DNA of 64,000 nt, from NCBI GenBank assembly GCA_013176395.1, contig JABMLP010000005.1, forward strand, positions 1,488,001-1,552,000, read 5' to 3'. Shown one piece after another: positions 31,567 through 42,930 of the stretch. Each line of letters opens with the position of its first letter. The first letter of the stretch is position 1. The DNA comes from Venturia oleaginea. Taxonomy: Eukaryota > Ascomycota > Dothideomycetes > Venturiales > Venturiaceae. The position numbers and the translations under genes were made by a program. The notes below the pieces were generated by a model. The model was not told the origin of the DNA. It saw only the letters and a program-made list of their open reading frames with translations, and did not search any database.

Positions 31567-34048
31567 ATGGTTTTCAATGTTCTTACCTGTGTGGTGCGCC
31601 TCGCGGTTTTATTTGTCGCTCTCGTTACAGCTCAAGTTCAATATCCAAATGAGAGCAACAAGTCTAATACTGCGCCTCCGTCGGCGGGATTCAAGCTTCA
31701 GCATGGATTCGAGACCATTCTTGTCCAGCCATTTGGTTACGATGGATTTCGTGTGAGAGCATGGCCTTTTCGTCCACCAACCGGGAATGAGATCAGCTTT
31801 CTCTACGATCCACCTCTTGAAGGTCCCGAAAATGGCAAAGCACATGGCATGAGCTTCGATACATACCTGAACGGTAGTTCGACCTTTTCTCTCCGCAACG
31901 GCAACACTGTGGTCCAGACGAACAACTCGAATACTGGAGCCTATCGTTTGTCTTTCTGGAGAGTCGAGTCCAATGGAACCTACACATTACTCACGAACGA
32001 ATACCAGCCTCTGAAGTCTGTCAACCCACGTTACTATTCCTGGGCTGGTGCTGGCTCAGAATTTTCCGCTGCCTTCTCTTGGAGCGCAACTCCAGATGAG
32101 CAGATCTATGGTACTGGCACGCAACAGGACCATGCGATCAACAAGAAGGGACAAGTCATTGATCTGATCAACTTCAATTCTCAAATTCCGACACCAGTAT
32201 TTATGAGCAGCAAAGGGTATGCTATGGTGTGGAACTCGCCCGCAGAGGGACGGATGGAATTTGGTTCTCAGCGCACGCGCATCACATCCGATTCGACGAC
32301 GGTTGTGGATTATGTGATTGTGAGCGCACCGCAAGGGGACTACGACCAGCTCCAACAGCGTCTGACTGCCTTGACGGGAAGAGCACCACTTCCACCGGAT
32401 TTCTCGCTGGGCTACCTCCATTCCAAACTTCGATATGAGAACCAATCCGAAGTCATCCAGCTTGCTGAGAACTTCGCAAAGTACAAGATTCCCGTCTCTC
32501 TGATCGTCATTGACTACCAATCATGGGCTCACCAAGGAGATTGGTCGCTAGACGCTGGTTTGTGGCCAGATGTCGCGGCAATGTCGGCGCAGGTGAAGAA
32601 GTTGACTGGAGCTGAGATGATGGCTTCGTCTTGGCCATCGGTTGAGGATGCTAGTGTGAATTATGCTACTATGCAAGCGGATGGCTACCTTTCGGCGACG
32701 CGATCTGGACCTGGCGTCACTGATTCTTGGAATGGATCTTATATTCGCAATTACGATGCGACCAATGCTGCTGCTAGAGCATTCTTTTGTATGTTGAAAT
32801 CTTTTTAGACATCTCCTCTCTATCACATCGACGAATCAGAATCGACGCTTGGGTAAACTGATCTGACAGATCCGCTGGGCCAATAGCTCCTTATTTTCCA
32901 TACGAAAGTCTACTGACTTGAACATCTATAGGGTCCCAATTGAAGCGCAACTATTACGATCTAGGTATCAAGAACTTCTGGATTGATCAAGCCGACGGCG
33001 GCAATCTTGGCGAGGCATACCAAAATAACGGTCAAAGCAATTATATCCAGTCCATTCCCTATCCACTTGCAGACGTTCTTTATGCCGCTGGCACACAGCA
33101 GAGCGCTGGAAAACTCTATCCATGGGCACATCAGATGGCCATTGATGAGGGTTTGCGCAACGCAACTGGCTCACAGCCTGGCTCGCCATGCGATTACATC
33201 TCCTTGAGTCGTTCAGGATATATCGGCTCCCAGCGCTTCTGCAGTATTATCTGGTCTGGCGATACGACATCCGTTTGGGAAACGCTAGGCACACAAGTTG
33301 CTTCCGGCCTTTCAGCAGCCGCGTCTGGGTTCGGGTGGTGGACAAAGTAAGAACTTATCCTTGTCCTCTCGAGCGCAAATGAAGTACTAATGATCAACTC
33401 ATCAGTGACGCAGGCGGCTTCCAAATTGACCCAACAGTCTCCTGGAGCGGCAACATCGACGAACCCGAATACCGCGAACTCTACATCCGCTGGCTCCAAT
33501 GGTCCACCTTCCTCCCCTTCATGCGCAACCACGGCTCCCGGATCTGCAACTTTCAAAACGCATACACGTGCAACAACGAACCATGGACGTACGGCGAGCA
33601 AAACACGCCCATCATCGCGAGCTACATCAATCTACGCTACCAACTCCACGACTACCTAAAAGTTGTTTTCGAAAGGTTTTCAACAAAGGGCATGATGATT
33701 ATGCGGCCTTTGTATATGGATTTTGGGGGGAGTGATGAGGGGATCTATGAGAGGACGGGGAGGAATGATAATGTTACTACGCAGCAGTATATGTTTGGGC
33801 CGAGGTTGCTTGTTACGCCGGTTACATTGCCGAATGTTACTGAGTGGGAGGTTTATTTGCCAAAGCCAGGTGGTGGTTTGGGTGGGTCTGGTAGTCTGGG
33901 TGGGAATAATACGAAGCCGTGGACGTATTGGTGGACGAATGTGACGTATGCTGGGGGACAGAGTGTGGTTGTGCCGACACCATTGAAACATATCCCTGTC
34001 TTTCATTTGGGTAGTCGTGAGGATATTTTGGCTGGTCGGGTTTTCTGA
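31567..34048 (+). CDS. secreted GH31 glycoside hydrolase (alpha-glucosidase/xylosidase type)
   Basis: Three exons: 31567-32788, 32932-33346 and 33406-34048. Introns of 143 and 59 bp (the second with TACTAAT branch site) keep frame; 759 residues. A signal peptide is clear (VVRLAVLFVALVTA, cleavage near residue 22). The N-terminal beta-sandwich (to about residue 250) is followed by the barrel: LPPDFSLGYLHSKLRYE, then IPVSLIVIDYQSW. The nucleophile Asp is in NFWIDQADGG, created across the first splice join region. The acid/base region RSGYIGSQRF...IIWSGDTTSVWETL has the Asp of WSGD. A C-terminal sheet domain ends at GRVF. DQADGG after the nucleophile Trp-Ile-Asp is a variant of the usual DMNE, so substrate is uncertain. 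Likely extracellular, acting on plant or fungal glucans or xyloglucan. Confidence 0.87.
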
Positions 34049-34295
34049 ATGAGTTTCTTGGAAAAGTATGGTTGAGCGGGCAATGGAGAGATATAATATG
34101 AACGAACTGATCACTTTCGCACTCAGAACTTGTCAGAGTATCAACACACCCCAGTCCTGATTCAATCTTCTCAATTGGTACTCATCGGTTGATTGGAGGT
34201 TCTTTAATAGATGTGGGTACTGCTGATCGTCGCAGACGGAATGATAATGAACCCATACGAAGTAGCGGTGTTCAATAGAAAGTAGCTAGAGTGTA
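34049..34295. other. 3' flank of GH31
   Basis: No coding signal; ends at the TA target of element C (34294-34295). Confidence 0.4.
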
Positions 34296-34979
34296 ACGTA
34301 TTCGATCACCCAACCCGTCAGATCACCCAACCGGTCAAAATTTGCCAAGACCCCAACTACTCTTCTTATTCTACTGTCTCAACAACGTAATGAGTTACTA
34401 CTCCAACACGAAGAGAGAATTCAGCTTGCAATCCAAGCTTTGAATACCGGCCAACTCCGAAGCCAACGGGCTGCTGCGAGCGCCTTCAACGTTAAACAAC
34501 AAACCCTCTCCGATCGCGTCAGAGGAGTCCCATTTATCCTCGAGAGACCACCAAACGGTCGGAAACTTACCCTTACCGAAGAGCAAACGCTTGTCCGATA
34601 TATCCTCGACCTCGGTTCGCGAGGATTTGCGCCCCGGCTGTGTGAGGTGGCAGATATGTACTATAGAGTATGGGACTGCTGCAGCGCAGGTAGCTGCAGA
34701 GGCGTCTGTAGCGCCTCAGGGATCGAAGAAGGCTCGTGGTAGTGGTGATCAAGAAACAGCCCAACCAACTCAACGACGCTGTGGGAACTTCGACGCAACA
34801 GGGCATAATGCGCGAACTTGTAAAAAAGATATCGAGATATCTTCTGAATCAGATAGCAGCACGACGGACTTAGAATCTATTGTTAATAGCGATGAAATTG
34901 AAGAGTCGTAATATAAGATGGTCGTGCCAAGAAATTTGGACCGGTTGGGTGATCTGACGGGTTGGGTGATCGAATACGT
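34296..34979 (+). mobile_element. pogo-type element C, internally deleted (684 bp)
   Basis: Ends are ACGTATTCGATCACCCAACC at 34296 and its complement ending CGAATACGT at 34979, flanked by TA (34294-34295, 34980-34981). Each TIR carries two direct copies of GATCACCCAACC(C/G)GTCA. The arms match over about 48 bp with one or two mismatches. It has the same head-plus-tail deletion design as element A, but with a different TIR sequence. Confidence 0.92.
34440..34911 (+). pseudogene. pogo transposase remnant in element C (HTH head, CCHC tail)
   Basis: Frame 34440-34742 reads the HTH head (QRAAASAFNVKQQTLSDRVR, EEQTLVRYILDLGSRGFAPR) and then crosses the deletion junction near 34660 out of frame. 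Frame 34591-34911 carries the tail: YGTAAAQVAAEASVAPQGSK, the knuckle CGNFDATGHNARTC and an acidic end. The second Cys of the knuckle is Phe (CGNF against CGNC in element A), so zinc binding is lost. The first ATG of the element (34390) is out of frame after 16 codons. Confidence 0.85.
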
Positions 34980-34981
34980 TA

Positions 34982-35619
34982 GTCAATTAAAAGTATATTC
35001 ATTGCTAGATCCTCATTTACTACCGCTGTACTGTTGGGCCTTTAATAGCTAGCTGTAAAAGTAATATCTCATGTAGGAACATAAATTGAAATAAGATTCG
35101 ACGTAAGGAGTAGCATAAGTCGCGCTTTGCCCGATTTAGCGTAGCTTAACGCTAGAATTATTGCTATAATCGAATCGCGACTGAGGCATTGATGCTCCCG
35201 GCTATGAACGTCTCCTAACGACGATATGATAACACTTCCGGATAGCACTAACCATTGTCATTTTCACTTTTTCTTTCTCATTCTCCCCCGTGATGCCTTT
35301 CCAGTGCATGGTCTACACGGAAATGCACCGAGTATGTGTCGCTGCATCCCAATGACGACGAAGGGGAGGTACGGCAGTTACGAACGGTGGATCAAAGACA
35401 CCGCTTTTATCTTTTCCTAATTTATGGTATCTCTTTCCTCTTGACCATGGTTTCTTTGATCTTTTCTTGAACAACTTCTCGATTGTCAGGAAAACACCTT
35501 CTGGAAAACAGCCTCCATATGGCAATCCTATTCCGTCACGCACGTTTACGTTTGAATGATGCCCCATGACCTGGACATAGCTGACTAGAGCTCTCAGCAC
35601 CACTAGAATTGAAGAAGTT
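34982..35619. other. no gene seen
   Basis: AT-rich, with only short frames on both strands. It may be remote flank of the decayed UstYa-type gene to the right. Confidence 0.4.
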
Positions 35620-36317
35620 TGGACCTGCTGAGATCTTCACAAAGCGAGCAAACAACCGCAGTAATGCCGCCTGAGAAGCTCTGGCTGGACGTAATGAATA
35701 TGGACTTCTAGCAGATCTTGGATAGAAGCTTATGATCGTTAGCGACTAAAAATGACTAATAATTCATCTATATCGACAATGCTCGCGATCTAAAACTCCC
35801 ACCAGGAATCCGAAGTGAGGAAGGTGAGATGTATAGCATCAGCATGTTCCACCAACTTCACTGCCTGGTATCCATCCTTCTAGTGCTCTCAGATTCTTGA
35901 AGAAATTTCAGCTACTGATATGATTAGGGTATTATCCGCCGTATATTCTGGCAACTCATGGACGGGACACTTGATCCAGCCAAGCTTGCCGCAGGGGATG
36001 GAGACACATCATCTCCAGATTTTGTGCCACTTGATCATGGCCCTTGGCACCTAAACCACTGCTTCAACTTTGTGCGTCATGCGCTTCAGTGCTACGGAGA
36101 CACGACTATAGAGTTGCCAACTTTGTTTAACAGGCGGACGGTTTTCCTTGGGTGGAATACTACGCATCGGTGTAGGAGCTACGAAGCTATTTGGGATTAC
36201 ACGGTACAGCACTCCTACTATGTAAAGTCCAAAGGGCTGAGACGAATGTATTACCTATTCAATGAGAATTCCCTTTATTTTATTTTTTCTTTGGCTAGAC
36301 GACCAAAGTTGTTGTAG
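35620..36317 (+). pseudogene. UstYa/DUF3328-family relic with several in-frame stops
   Basis: One frame from about 35620 to 36317 reads as a UstYa-type oxidase-like protein. FIYIDNARDLKLPPGIRSEE leads into the first signature MFHQLHCL (35844), and HLNHCFNFVRHALQCYGDTT (about 36050) is the second HxxHC signature with its usual C..D.T end. FLGWNTTHRC and YEAIWDYTVQHSYY follow as in the family. Stops in this frame (SDS*RN, FSY*YD, YD*GI and others upstream) are TGA or TAG where CGA or CAG would fit. UstYa proteins act in cyclisation of fungal ribosomal peptides and in other secondary pathways. No precursor peptide, methyltransferase or peptidase of such a cluster is beside it. Confidence 0.75.
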
Positions 36318-37301
36318 ATTATCACCAGCAACCTGTTCTTGAAATCCCTCTTTCAAATTATTCGCTTAAACTGTATACTTGGGACCTTTCTAAACTCCAG
36401 TTACGAGGCGAAATAAGTGATCAGACTAGATAGACTACGCTCCTCACGCTCTTCTCGGTCACGTGGCTAGATTTTATGGGTCCGAGCTAAATTGAAAATC
36501 TTCGACACCCTTCTTCTTCCCTCCATCACCCAACAACACTCTTCCATCCAGCGCCCTTGAACGTTCGATTTGCATCGTCTTGCAAAAGATGACTATCAAA
36601 GCCTTTCACCTAAGGCATCGCCCTCCTCGCTATCTCATGACGATCTCAATTACTTCAATCCGAATGAAAGATACCATTGATATGCCCGGCTTTGGCATTC
36701 ACAGTTCTTCCCGCGGTCAATTTCGTAGAAAATAACCTATGCCATGAACAGTTCAGCAAACTGATTCGAATACCCTCTGGCTTCGAAAAAATTCATCACC
36801 ACGCACTTCTTTAAGATAACCGCAGCCGTCCGCAAGGATGCTCAATGCTTTGGAAATCGAGTCTACGTGCGAAGATCAATGCCTTTCTCCCCTTTGATAC
36901 TTGGCATTTTGTCATTTTCTCAGGTAGGAGTTGAGAATAGCAGTCATGCACCTCATCTAGTGCTCTTCTGGCCTTTGCTTTTGCATCAACGAGCCGGAAT
37001 CGCAATAGGGTCTGCGTGGTACACTTTCACAACATTGACTTTGATTGGCTCCAAATGGCGCTGCATTATCCTTTTTGATGCCGCTGCCTGCGCTTCGACG
37101 AAAGGGTTGATGATGCTGCGGTTATCACACGATGAACCCTCAGGTTGCGCCACTAATATCGCTTACGATAGGAATAGCACTCTCACGACCCTGTGTAACT
37201 ACCACTAGGGAGAACCATGCATCACTGCAAATCTTTCAAGATGTGAGATACCTGCAGCTATATCGGACAGTTAATGCTCCCAATATTAGAGAATAGTTAC
37301 T
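36318..37301. other. no gene seen
   Basis: No recognisable protein on either strand. Frames near 36590 and 36870 are short and featureless. Confidence 0.4.
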
Positions 37302-38107
37302 ATGCGACCGTCTAATCCTGACCATGAAGGACTCCAAGTTAAGCCCGTCGAAAACTATCCCGAAGTCGTACTCTAGAGCAATAAGGAGGTTTTGCCAGAC
37401 AAAGTCTCGGGACCCTCAAAGCAGAGAACATGTCGATCGACGCGTCGAGTTTTTGCAGCACTGATGGTCCCAATCCTACTTCTTGTGGTTGGCGGGGCTG
37501 TTTGGATGGTAATCGCTACGAAAAAGAGTGAATCAGCATCAGCGGATGAGTGCTGGACCTTTTCAGATAGCCTACTATGCTAATTCAGAACAGTCCTGCA
37601 ACTACCTCTTCCACACCAAGTAGCCTCACAATCAGCCCAGTCACGGCGACACCTTCTCCTCCCACCTCAAGCTCGAATCTGACGATTAGCACAAGTGCGA
37701 TGAGCAGCGCATCAACAACTACATCCGTCACTCCAAAAGCCACTGCTGATATGGGCACGTACAATTGTCCTGCCGACAATGGCACCACATACTCGCCCAA
37801 CCTTACAAATCGGTACACTTTCCAAATTCTGTGCGACATGGATTTCGTTGGAAAAGGCATCAATGGCAAAGCAATAGTAGATGTTCAAAACGTTCTCGCT
37901 ACTTCAATTCAAGCGTGTATTGACCAATGCGCTTCTCACCGTTATGCTGGTGGTAATTGCAGCGCTGTTACGTACGGTGCGAATATGACGCTGGCTTTGG
38001 CAAGAGGCGGCGTACAGAGCAATTATTTCCTGAAAGACCAGAGAAGTGCTGTCGGTCAGGCGGACCGGAGTGGACAGCAAGAGGCAGCCTTTCTGATATC
38101 GACTTGA
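37302..38107 (+). pseudogene. single-pass membrane protein with PAN/Apple-like domain, broken
   Basis: ATG at 37302 opens MRPSNPDHEGLQVKPVENYP, the usual start of a common fungal family (EGLQVV...PEVV). TAG at 37374-37376 interrupts the frame. It continues as a basic patch and a membrane helix (VFAALMVPILLLVVGGAVWM). A frame change near 37575 leads to a Ser/Thr-rich linker (37577 on) and a Cys-rich domain: YNCPADNGTTYSPN, FQILCDMDFVGKGI and SIQACIDQCASHRYAGGNCS, resembling PAN/Apple folds that bind sugars or proteins outside the cell. With one stop and one frame change the gene is probably dead, unless an unrecognised intron removes both. Confidence 0.6.
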
Positions 38108-38679
38108 GCCGGGTCGTGAGGAGGAGAATTACGCGACGAGACGATTTACTTGAGTGGAACTTGATCAAGCGAAGATTCCGATTTTATATTCAACCCAGAC
38201 TTCCTCTTCCATGGTGTCCCTTTCTCCCTAGCTGGATCCTTCCCAACACCGCATCAATCAACTATGCTTTGTTGTGGTCACTGAACACCGAAGATAACTT
38301 CCCACAACTCAATATACCCCCACAGATTCTGAGGCTCGCATCCGCTCCTTCCCATATTATTTCCAACAACATATCTTCCGCTCTCTTCCCAATCTTGAGC
38401 ATTTCCTAGGCGAATCTGATATGGTGCCAAGAGACCCAACCGGGCAGAAGAAACGGAATGATCGCGCCGGAGCTTAAAATGACACACTGCTTGGGCAGAT
38501 CGAAGCTCTTCCCTATTCTATTCCTTGGTCACTCTTACTCTAAGATACCGACAGGATATTTGGACTAGACAACAGCGGAAAGCCGTCTCCAGTACTGCAC
38601 GCTCGCGGCAGCCATTCAGAAGCTCCACGCGAAGCCAGTCGCATATGCTTGTCTCATCACTTCGACGCGTCTTGACAGC

Positions 38680-40182
38680 TAAATAACGGCTAGATGCATC
38701 GTATGCCACTCTCGCACAGTCAAATGTCCCAGAGCTAGTCATTCTGCTAATTGCACACGAGCTGAGAAGGAATGTAGGTATCCAACTCGAGATCGGCAAT
38801 TGAAGCTCAGTCAGAGCTACATCGAGCAGCTCTTGACTGAAAAATAGCAATCGAGGGAAGGGACAGCAGCAGCTCCCGCACCCAGCGAAAATGTTTTTCA
38901 AGAAGTGCCCGAGATGACCTCGATTATACAGGCTGTTGCTCAGGATACCGCACAGAATCCACTGTTAGGTGACCGCCCATGGTTTTATTCATGTTGCATC
39001 TCTCGAATCATCTTTTTGCCGACTCAGCCATCCGCCTTGGTACTGTGATGGGAATGCACCTGAATATCCGCGAGTCTTTGCTTCGAGATCGTGTGGCTCG
39101 AGAGCACCGCAACAGAATTTGGTGGACTGCCTATACCTTCGATTGAACCTGGTCCAGCAAGCTCGGTCATCCTGTTTCCGTTTACGATGACGATTTTGAC
39201 GTTGATCTGCCCAGTGCCGAGCTTGGCAAACGACAAGGATTTTGGAGACCACGAATATGTCCTCCGAAACATTGAGCTTCCACGACTCACTGGCCGCATA
39301 GTACCCCTGCTGTAAGGACAAAGGAAACAAATTAAACTATTCTCTCAAAGAGTGCAGCAAGCACTTCCTGAGCTGACTAAAAGGATGAAGAATCTACCCA
39401 GTCATCTGCAATCGCATCGAGGAGACAACGAAACGACGGTACCACCTAACATGATATATTTGCACCTGACTTTCAACCAGGTATGTCTTGCATGCTTCGA
39501 TCCCTACATTAGACTGACTATTCTAGCGCATGATTATGGTGACAAGACTAATCTTGCTTCACGTCTTTATCAGTACAGAAAAGACCCGTACAAAACATAA
39601 CAATAGCCCTGCTCCTGCTATGTCAGAAAGGCACGCAAAATTGCACAAACCTGCATCCAATGTGCAATACACTCATTTCGCCTGCTGAGCGAGGCGTAGG
39701 TTGAGGGTGCTTTCGCTATTTTGGATTATTTCCACCCACAATATCTCTTCTCGGCCGCCACAATGCTCGCCATATCAGCCCTCTCCGACTTGGGCTACAA
39801 AAATTCCGACGCCGACGATTTTGAGACTACCTGCCAAACTCTGTCTCAGTTGGGTCAAATTGGTAATTTCGGCGCGAGAAAACTTTGTCTCAATATCGAT
39901 GCTATGAAACACAGCATCGGGACATCGGTGTTGACAGCGCGTGACAGCCTACTCAGTTCACCCACCCAGTCCACCCTTTCATATCAACAAACCTTCGATC
40001 CGTTTATATCTCAGGCAATGACAACAGGCATGGCTTTGACGGAGCCTATGCTGTAATAACTTCTCGCGCAGCCCGATTCGAGCATCCAACTCAACAGATC
40101 TAGATTAAATACTAACGCCATTTTTCCCAGGCCTTTGGATCGGAGACTGGATGAATCCATGAAAGCTGGTGGTCCGGAGTAA
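38680..40182 (+). pseudogene. Zn(II)2Cys6 fungal transcription factor, decayed
   Basis: Near 38691-38785 a zinc-cluster remnant reads RCIVCHSRTVKCPRASHSA followed by NCTRAEKECRYP, with the first Cys pair damaged, then a coiled linker ending at TAG 38845 (LLTEK*QSREG, CAG expected). Frame 39040-39240 is the middle homology (fungal_trans) region: GTVMGMHLNIRESLLRDRVA, NRIWWTAYTFD*TWSSKLGH (TGA 39144, CGA expected) and VSVYDDDFDVDLPS. Frame 39721-40053 gives the C-terminal helices (LFSAATMLAISALSDLGY, DDFETTCQTLSQLGQIGNFG). An intron 40054-40130 then leads to PLDRRLDESMKAGGPE and TAA at 40180-40182. Layout matches whole regulators of this class; too many stops to be active. Confidence 0.75.
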
Positions 40183-40395
40183 CGCCCGCAATTCTGATCT
40201 ACACCAAGGTGATGGATATATTGACGGCTGATTGTTCTTTTATATGGAGGTCTTATGTAATACTTGAGTAAAGAATCGACTAATCTACGTGCTTTGGATA
40301 GGCTCAGCTATAACGGGGTATTCTAGAGCTCTCAAAATCGCCTACTCAGTCAGTCAAAGACTTGAGAATGTCCACGTTGATATACAAATGACAAT
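40176..40395. mobile_element. MITE copy 1, partial
   Basis: GGAGTAACGCCCGCAATTCT and the following 60 bp match MITE copies 2 and 3. The right end (about 40355-40390) is the inverted form of the terminal arm seen at 43357 (AATGTCCACGTTGAT). The left arm is missing and merges with the 3' end of the Zn2Cys6 relic, whose TAA lies in the shared GAGTAA. Confidence 0.6.
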
Positions 40396-40926
40396 AATGC
40401 TTACCTTCCTCGTCCGTCGTCTGTTTTTCCCCTAAACAAACTACATCCCTCGTCTCTTTTTATCCTCACGTAATTGATTTAATTTAGTTTCTTCCTTACA
40501 CACACGATGGCAAGCCTTACATCTCCCCTGTTCTAATATGTCACTCGCATTCGGGTTCGTCTGCAACGCTTACCGTCAAAACTCGCAGTATTCGGGCAAT
40601 GCCCAAGTCGGAATATATGTTGAAGTCGTCGAACTACTTTTTAAAGCCAATGAGTGAGGTCATATCAAGTAGATTTTGAGTACTTTTTGAATACTTTTGG
40701 CGGGGGTGGTGGAATCGCTTTTTACGAGGCGCATAAAGATTGGATGGAGTACGGCGGCTTCACATGAGCTATATCTGCTTAATGTACATCTCGTCTTCAG
40801 CATTACCCAAATACCATGAGTTTTGACGGTAATAACGTTTGATGTTATGACCGCCTCCACCTCCGCTAGCGCCTCAGCCATTCCTGTAGACTCCGGACTT
40901 TTGTTTTGGCAACGTCAGTCTCACAA

Positions 40927-41222
40927 TATCGTGGTTTGTGCATCAAGACATTCTCTAGTCTTTGATTGGCTGACGGAGTAATGCACGCAATTCGATCTAC
41001 GCTAAGGCAGTAATGCATTGACGGCTAAGGATTCGTATAAGGACCGCTCTAATATAGTAGAGGCTTTTACAACCTATTTTTCAAGGAGATCTTATTTCTC
41101 AAGGGGTAAGAATTAACTGATCTACGTGTTTCAGCTCCTCGCTAGTGGGTATCCGTAGTAGAGCAGCTCTTAGAATCGCTTATTCCGCCAGTCACAAACC
41201 TGAGGATGTACAAACCACAATA
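40927..41222. mobile_element. MITE copy 2, complete (296 bp)
   Basis: Left arm TATCGTGGTTTGTGCATC at 40927 and right arm GATGTACAAACCACAATA ending at 41222 are inverted repeats (16 of 18 match). TA lies at both outer ends, suggesting a Tc1/mariner-type MITE. No coding capacity. Confidence 0.7.
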
Positions 41223-41367
41223 AAAAAATCCTCCTCCTCCGTACGTTGATTAACAAACCGCAATCTTGTGATCCCGTACAGTATTTGCAGCTGGAGACTT
41301 TGGCCGGATATATAATAGACAGCTTACCGTACCTCATTCCTCCCTCAAGCACTCACCTTCAGCTTAG

Positions 41368-41438
41368 CTTTAACTTCAACTTCAACTTCTTCAACTTCAA
41401 ATTCAACTTCAATTCCAACTCCAACTTCAACTTCAGTA
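41368..41438. repeat. (CTTCAA)n-type low-complexity tract
   Basis: Imperfect AACTTC/AATTCC hexanucleotide repeats, upstream of the small secreted-protein frame. Confidence 0.85.
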
Positions 41439-41482
41439 ACAAGTAAAGTTCCCAACCTATTTTCTCGATTTCCCTAATAAAG

Positions 41483-41803
41483 TTGGTTACAGTGAAGCTC
41501 CTAACCGCCGCCCTCCTCCTATCACCTGTAACCGCCCTCCCATCAGCAACTCCAATCTATGACTGCACTACAAAATTTACCGAAAAAATCGACCCGGCAT
41601 ACCAATCATCCGTGACGGATTTCGGCGCAAGAAACTGTAAACAAGGTGGAGGTTCCTGGTCAGCCAACATCTGCCACGTCTATCCTCTCGCCGGAAAGCT
41701 CCCTCCATTCTTCACAAAAACATACTCTCCGCTTCTTATTGGGCCTGGCAAACCCAGTATCACTGTTCACGCCTCCTACGCCTGCCGTCTCACTTCACAG
41801 TAG
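41483..41803 (+). pseudogene. small secreted protein-like frame lacking ATG
   Basis: About 106 codons ending at TAG 41803. The text starts with a convincing signal peptide (VKLLTAALLLSPVTALPSA), then a short mature part with four Cys (IYDCTTKF, ARNCKQGGG, NICHVYPL, YACRLTS). The codon at the expected start is TTG (TTGGTTACAGTG), with a stop just upstream and no ATG in frame. One A-to-T change would explain this. It could be a start-less relic of an effector-like protein, or start on TTG/GTG weakly. Confidence 0.45.
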
Positions 41804-42930
41804 GAAGGGAAAGGTGGCGGATGGCGTCCGATGCGGAGGATATAGGGGAGAGGGAAAATTTGTCAGGATGGATTTTTATTTGACGCCTAACTTTGCCGTT
41901 GGTTCTGTTTTGGTAACGTCAATCTTGAAATAGTTAGGAACAGATTTAACTCTTGGTTTCCGATGATACCCTGCGCACTATTTTCCCAAAGTTGCTTTAC
42001 GTACGGCGTATCATACAAACGGGTTCAAAGCACTATGTTGATGACGGCGAATACCCTTGTGGGCTTACGCTATCCGCTAGAAATATCGTTCATGTCCTTT
42101 CTTCAACCACGTCTCTAATAAGCAGTCCAGACGCAAACAAAGTATTCGCCATCTCCATTAGTAGACTGGTTCTGCCGGCCCACCTAGGCTTCTCCTCGTG
42201 TAAACACTCCAAATCTGAGATGGTGATTCCCGCGCCGTTATTACCAGATCTAACAGAGATTTTCTCTTTTCTAGCAATTTTGAAGCTGGGCTCATAACCT
42301 GTTGTGTCAGGTAAATGTGAATTGATAATCATCTAAGTACTGCAGATTCAGCCTGCTTGTGTAGGTAATCTGGTGTTTGCTACCTGAATTATCTTCCGTC
42401 TGGTCTTTGCTACCATCTGGATTACCCGGATTGCTATCCAACGTGGCAAAGATTGGATATGGCCCACGCGTCGAGCCGTCCCGTTTCTATATCTTCGACT
42501 ATGGATGATGTTCCCCCCTCTTGACAGTACTTCTGGTCGTGGTCTGGGACGAGACAGTTCGGGGTTTGGGTGAGTGATGAATAGGAGTATTGGTCGGGGT
42601 TGAGGTTGAGGTTGGGTATGGTGATGGCGATTGGGTATCGGGGATCCCAATCGTCGAACAGTCGTTTGTGAAGAATACTCGTACTTCATGACTCTAGTAT
42701 TAGCTACTCGTGTCTTTGGCGCTCTTTAGCAGCTTGCTTGTGAGGTCTGTCGCAGTTCTTGTAGCCGTCTTGCATGGCCATTGTTGATCGATATAGCACC
42801 GAAGGACGAGTATAAGGAGCGTGACGGATCTCACAAGTAAGCTCTACTCAAGACGGTCGACGACATTTCAATATCTATCTGTGGTTTGTTGTAAGATTAG
42901 TATTGTGGAGTATGAAGTCTTCGCTTACGG
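41804..42930. other. no gene seen
   Basis: No recognisable coding sequence. A GGTTGAGGTTGAGG-type low-complexity patch lies near 42600. Confidence 0.4.

Noticed and set aside
38969..39330. Frames on the minus strand across the Zn2Cys6 relic
   Set aside because: Explained as antisense of the decayed middle homology region.
41368..41438. CRISPR-like or regulatory array
   Set aside because: Simple imperfect hexanucleotide repeat with no unique spacers; this is a fungal nuclear sequence.
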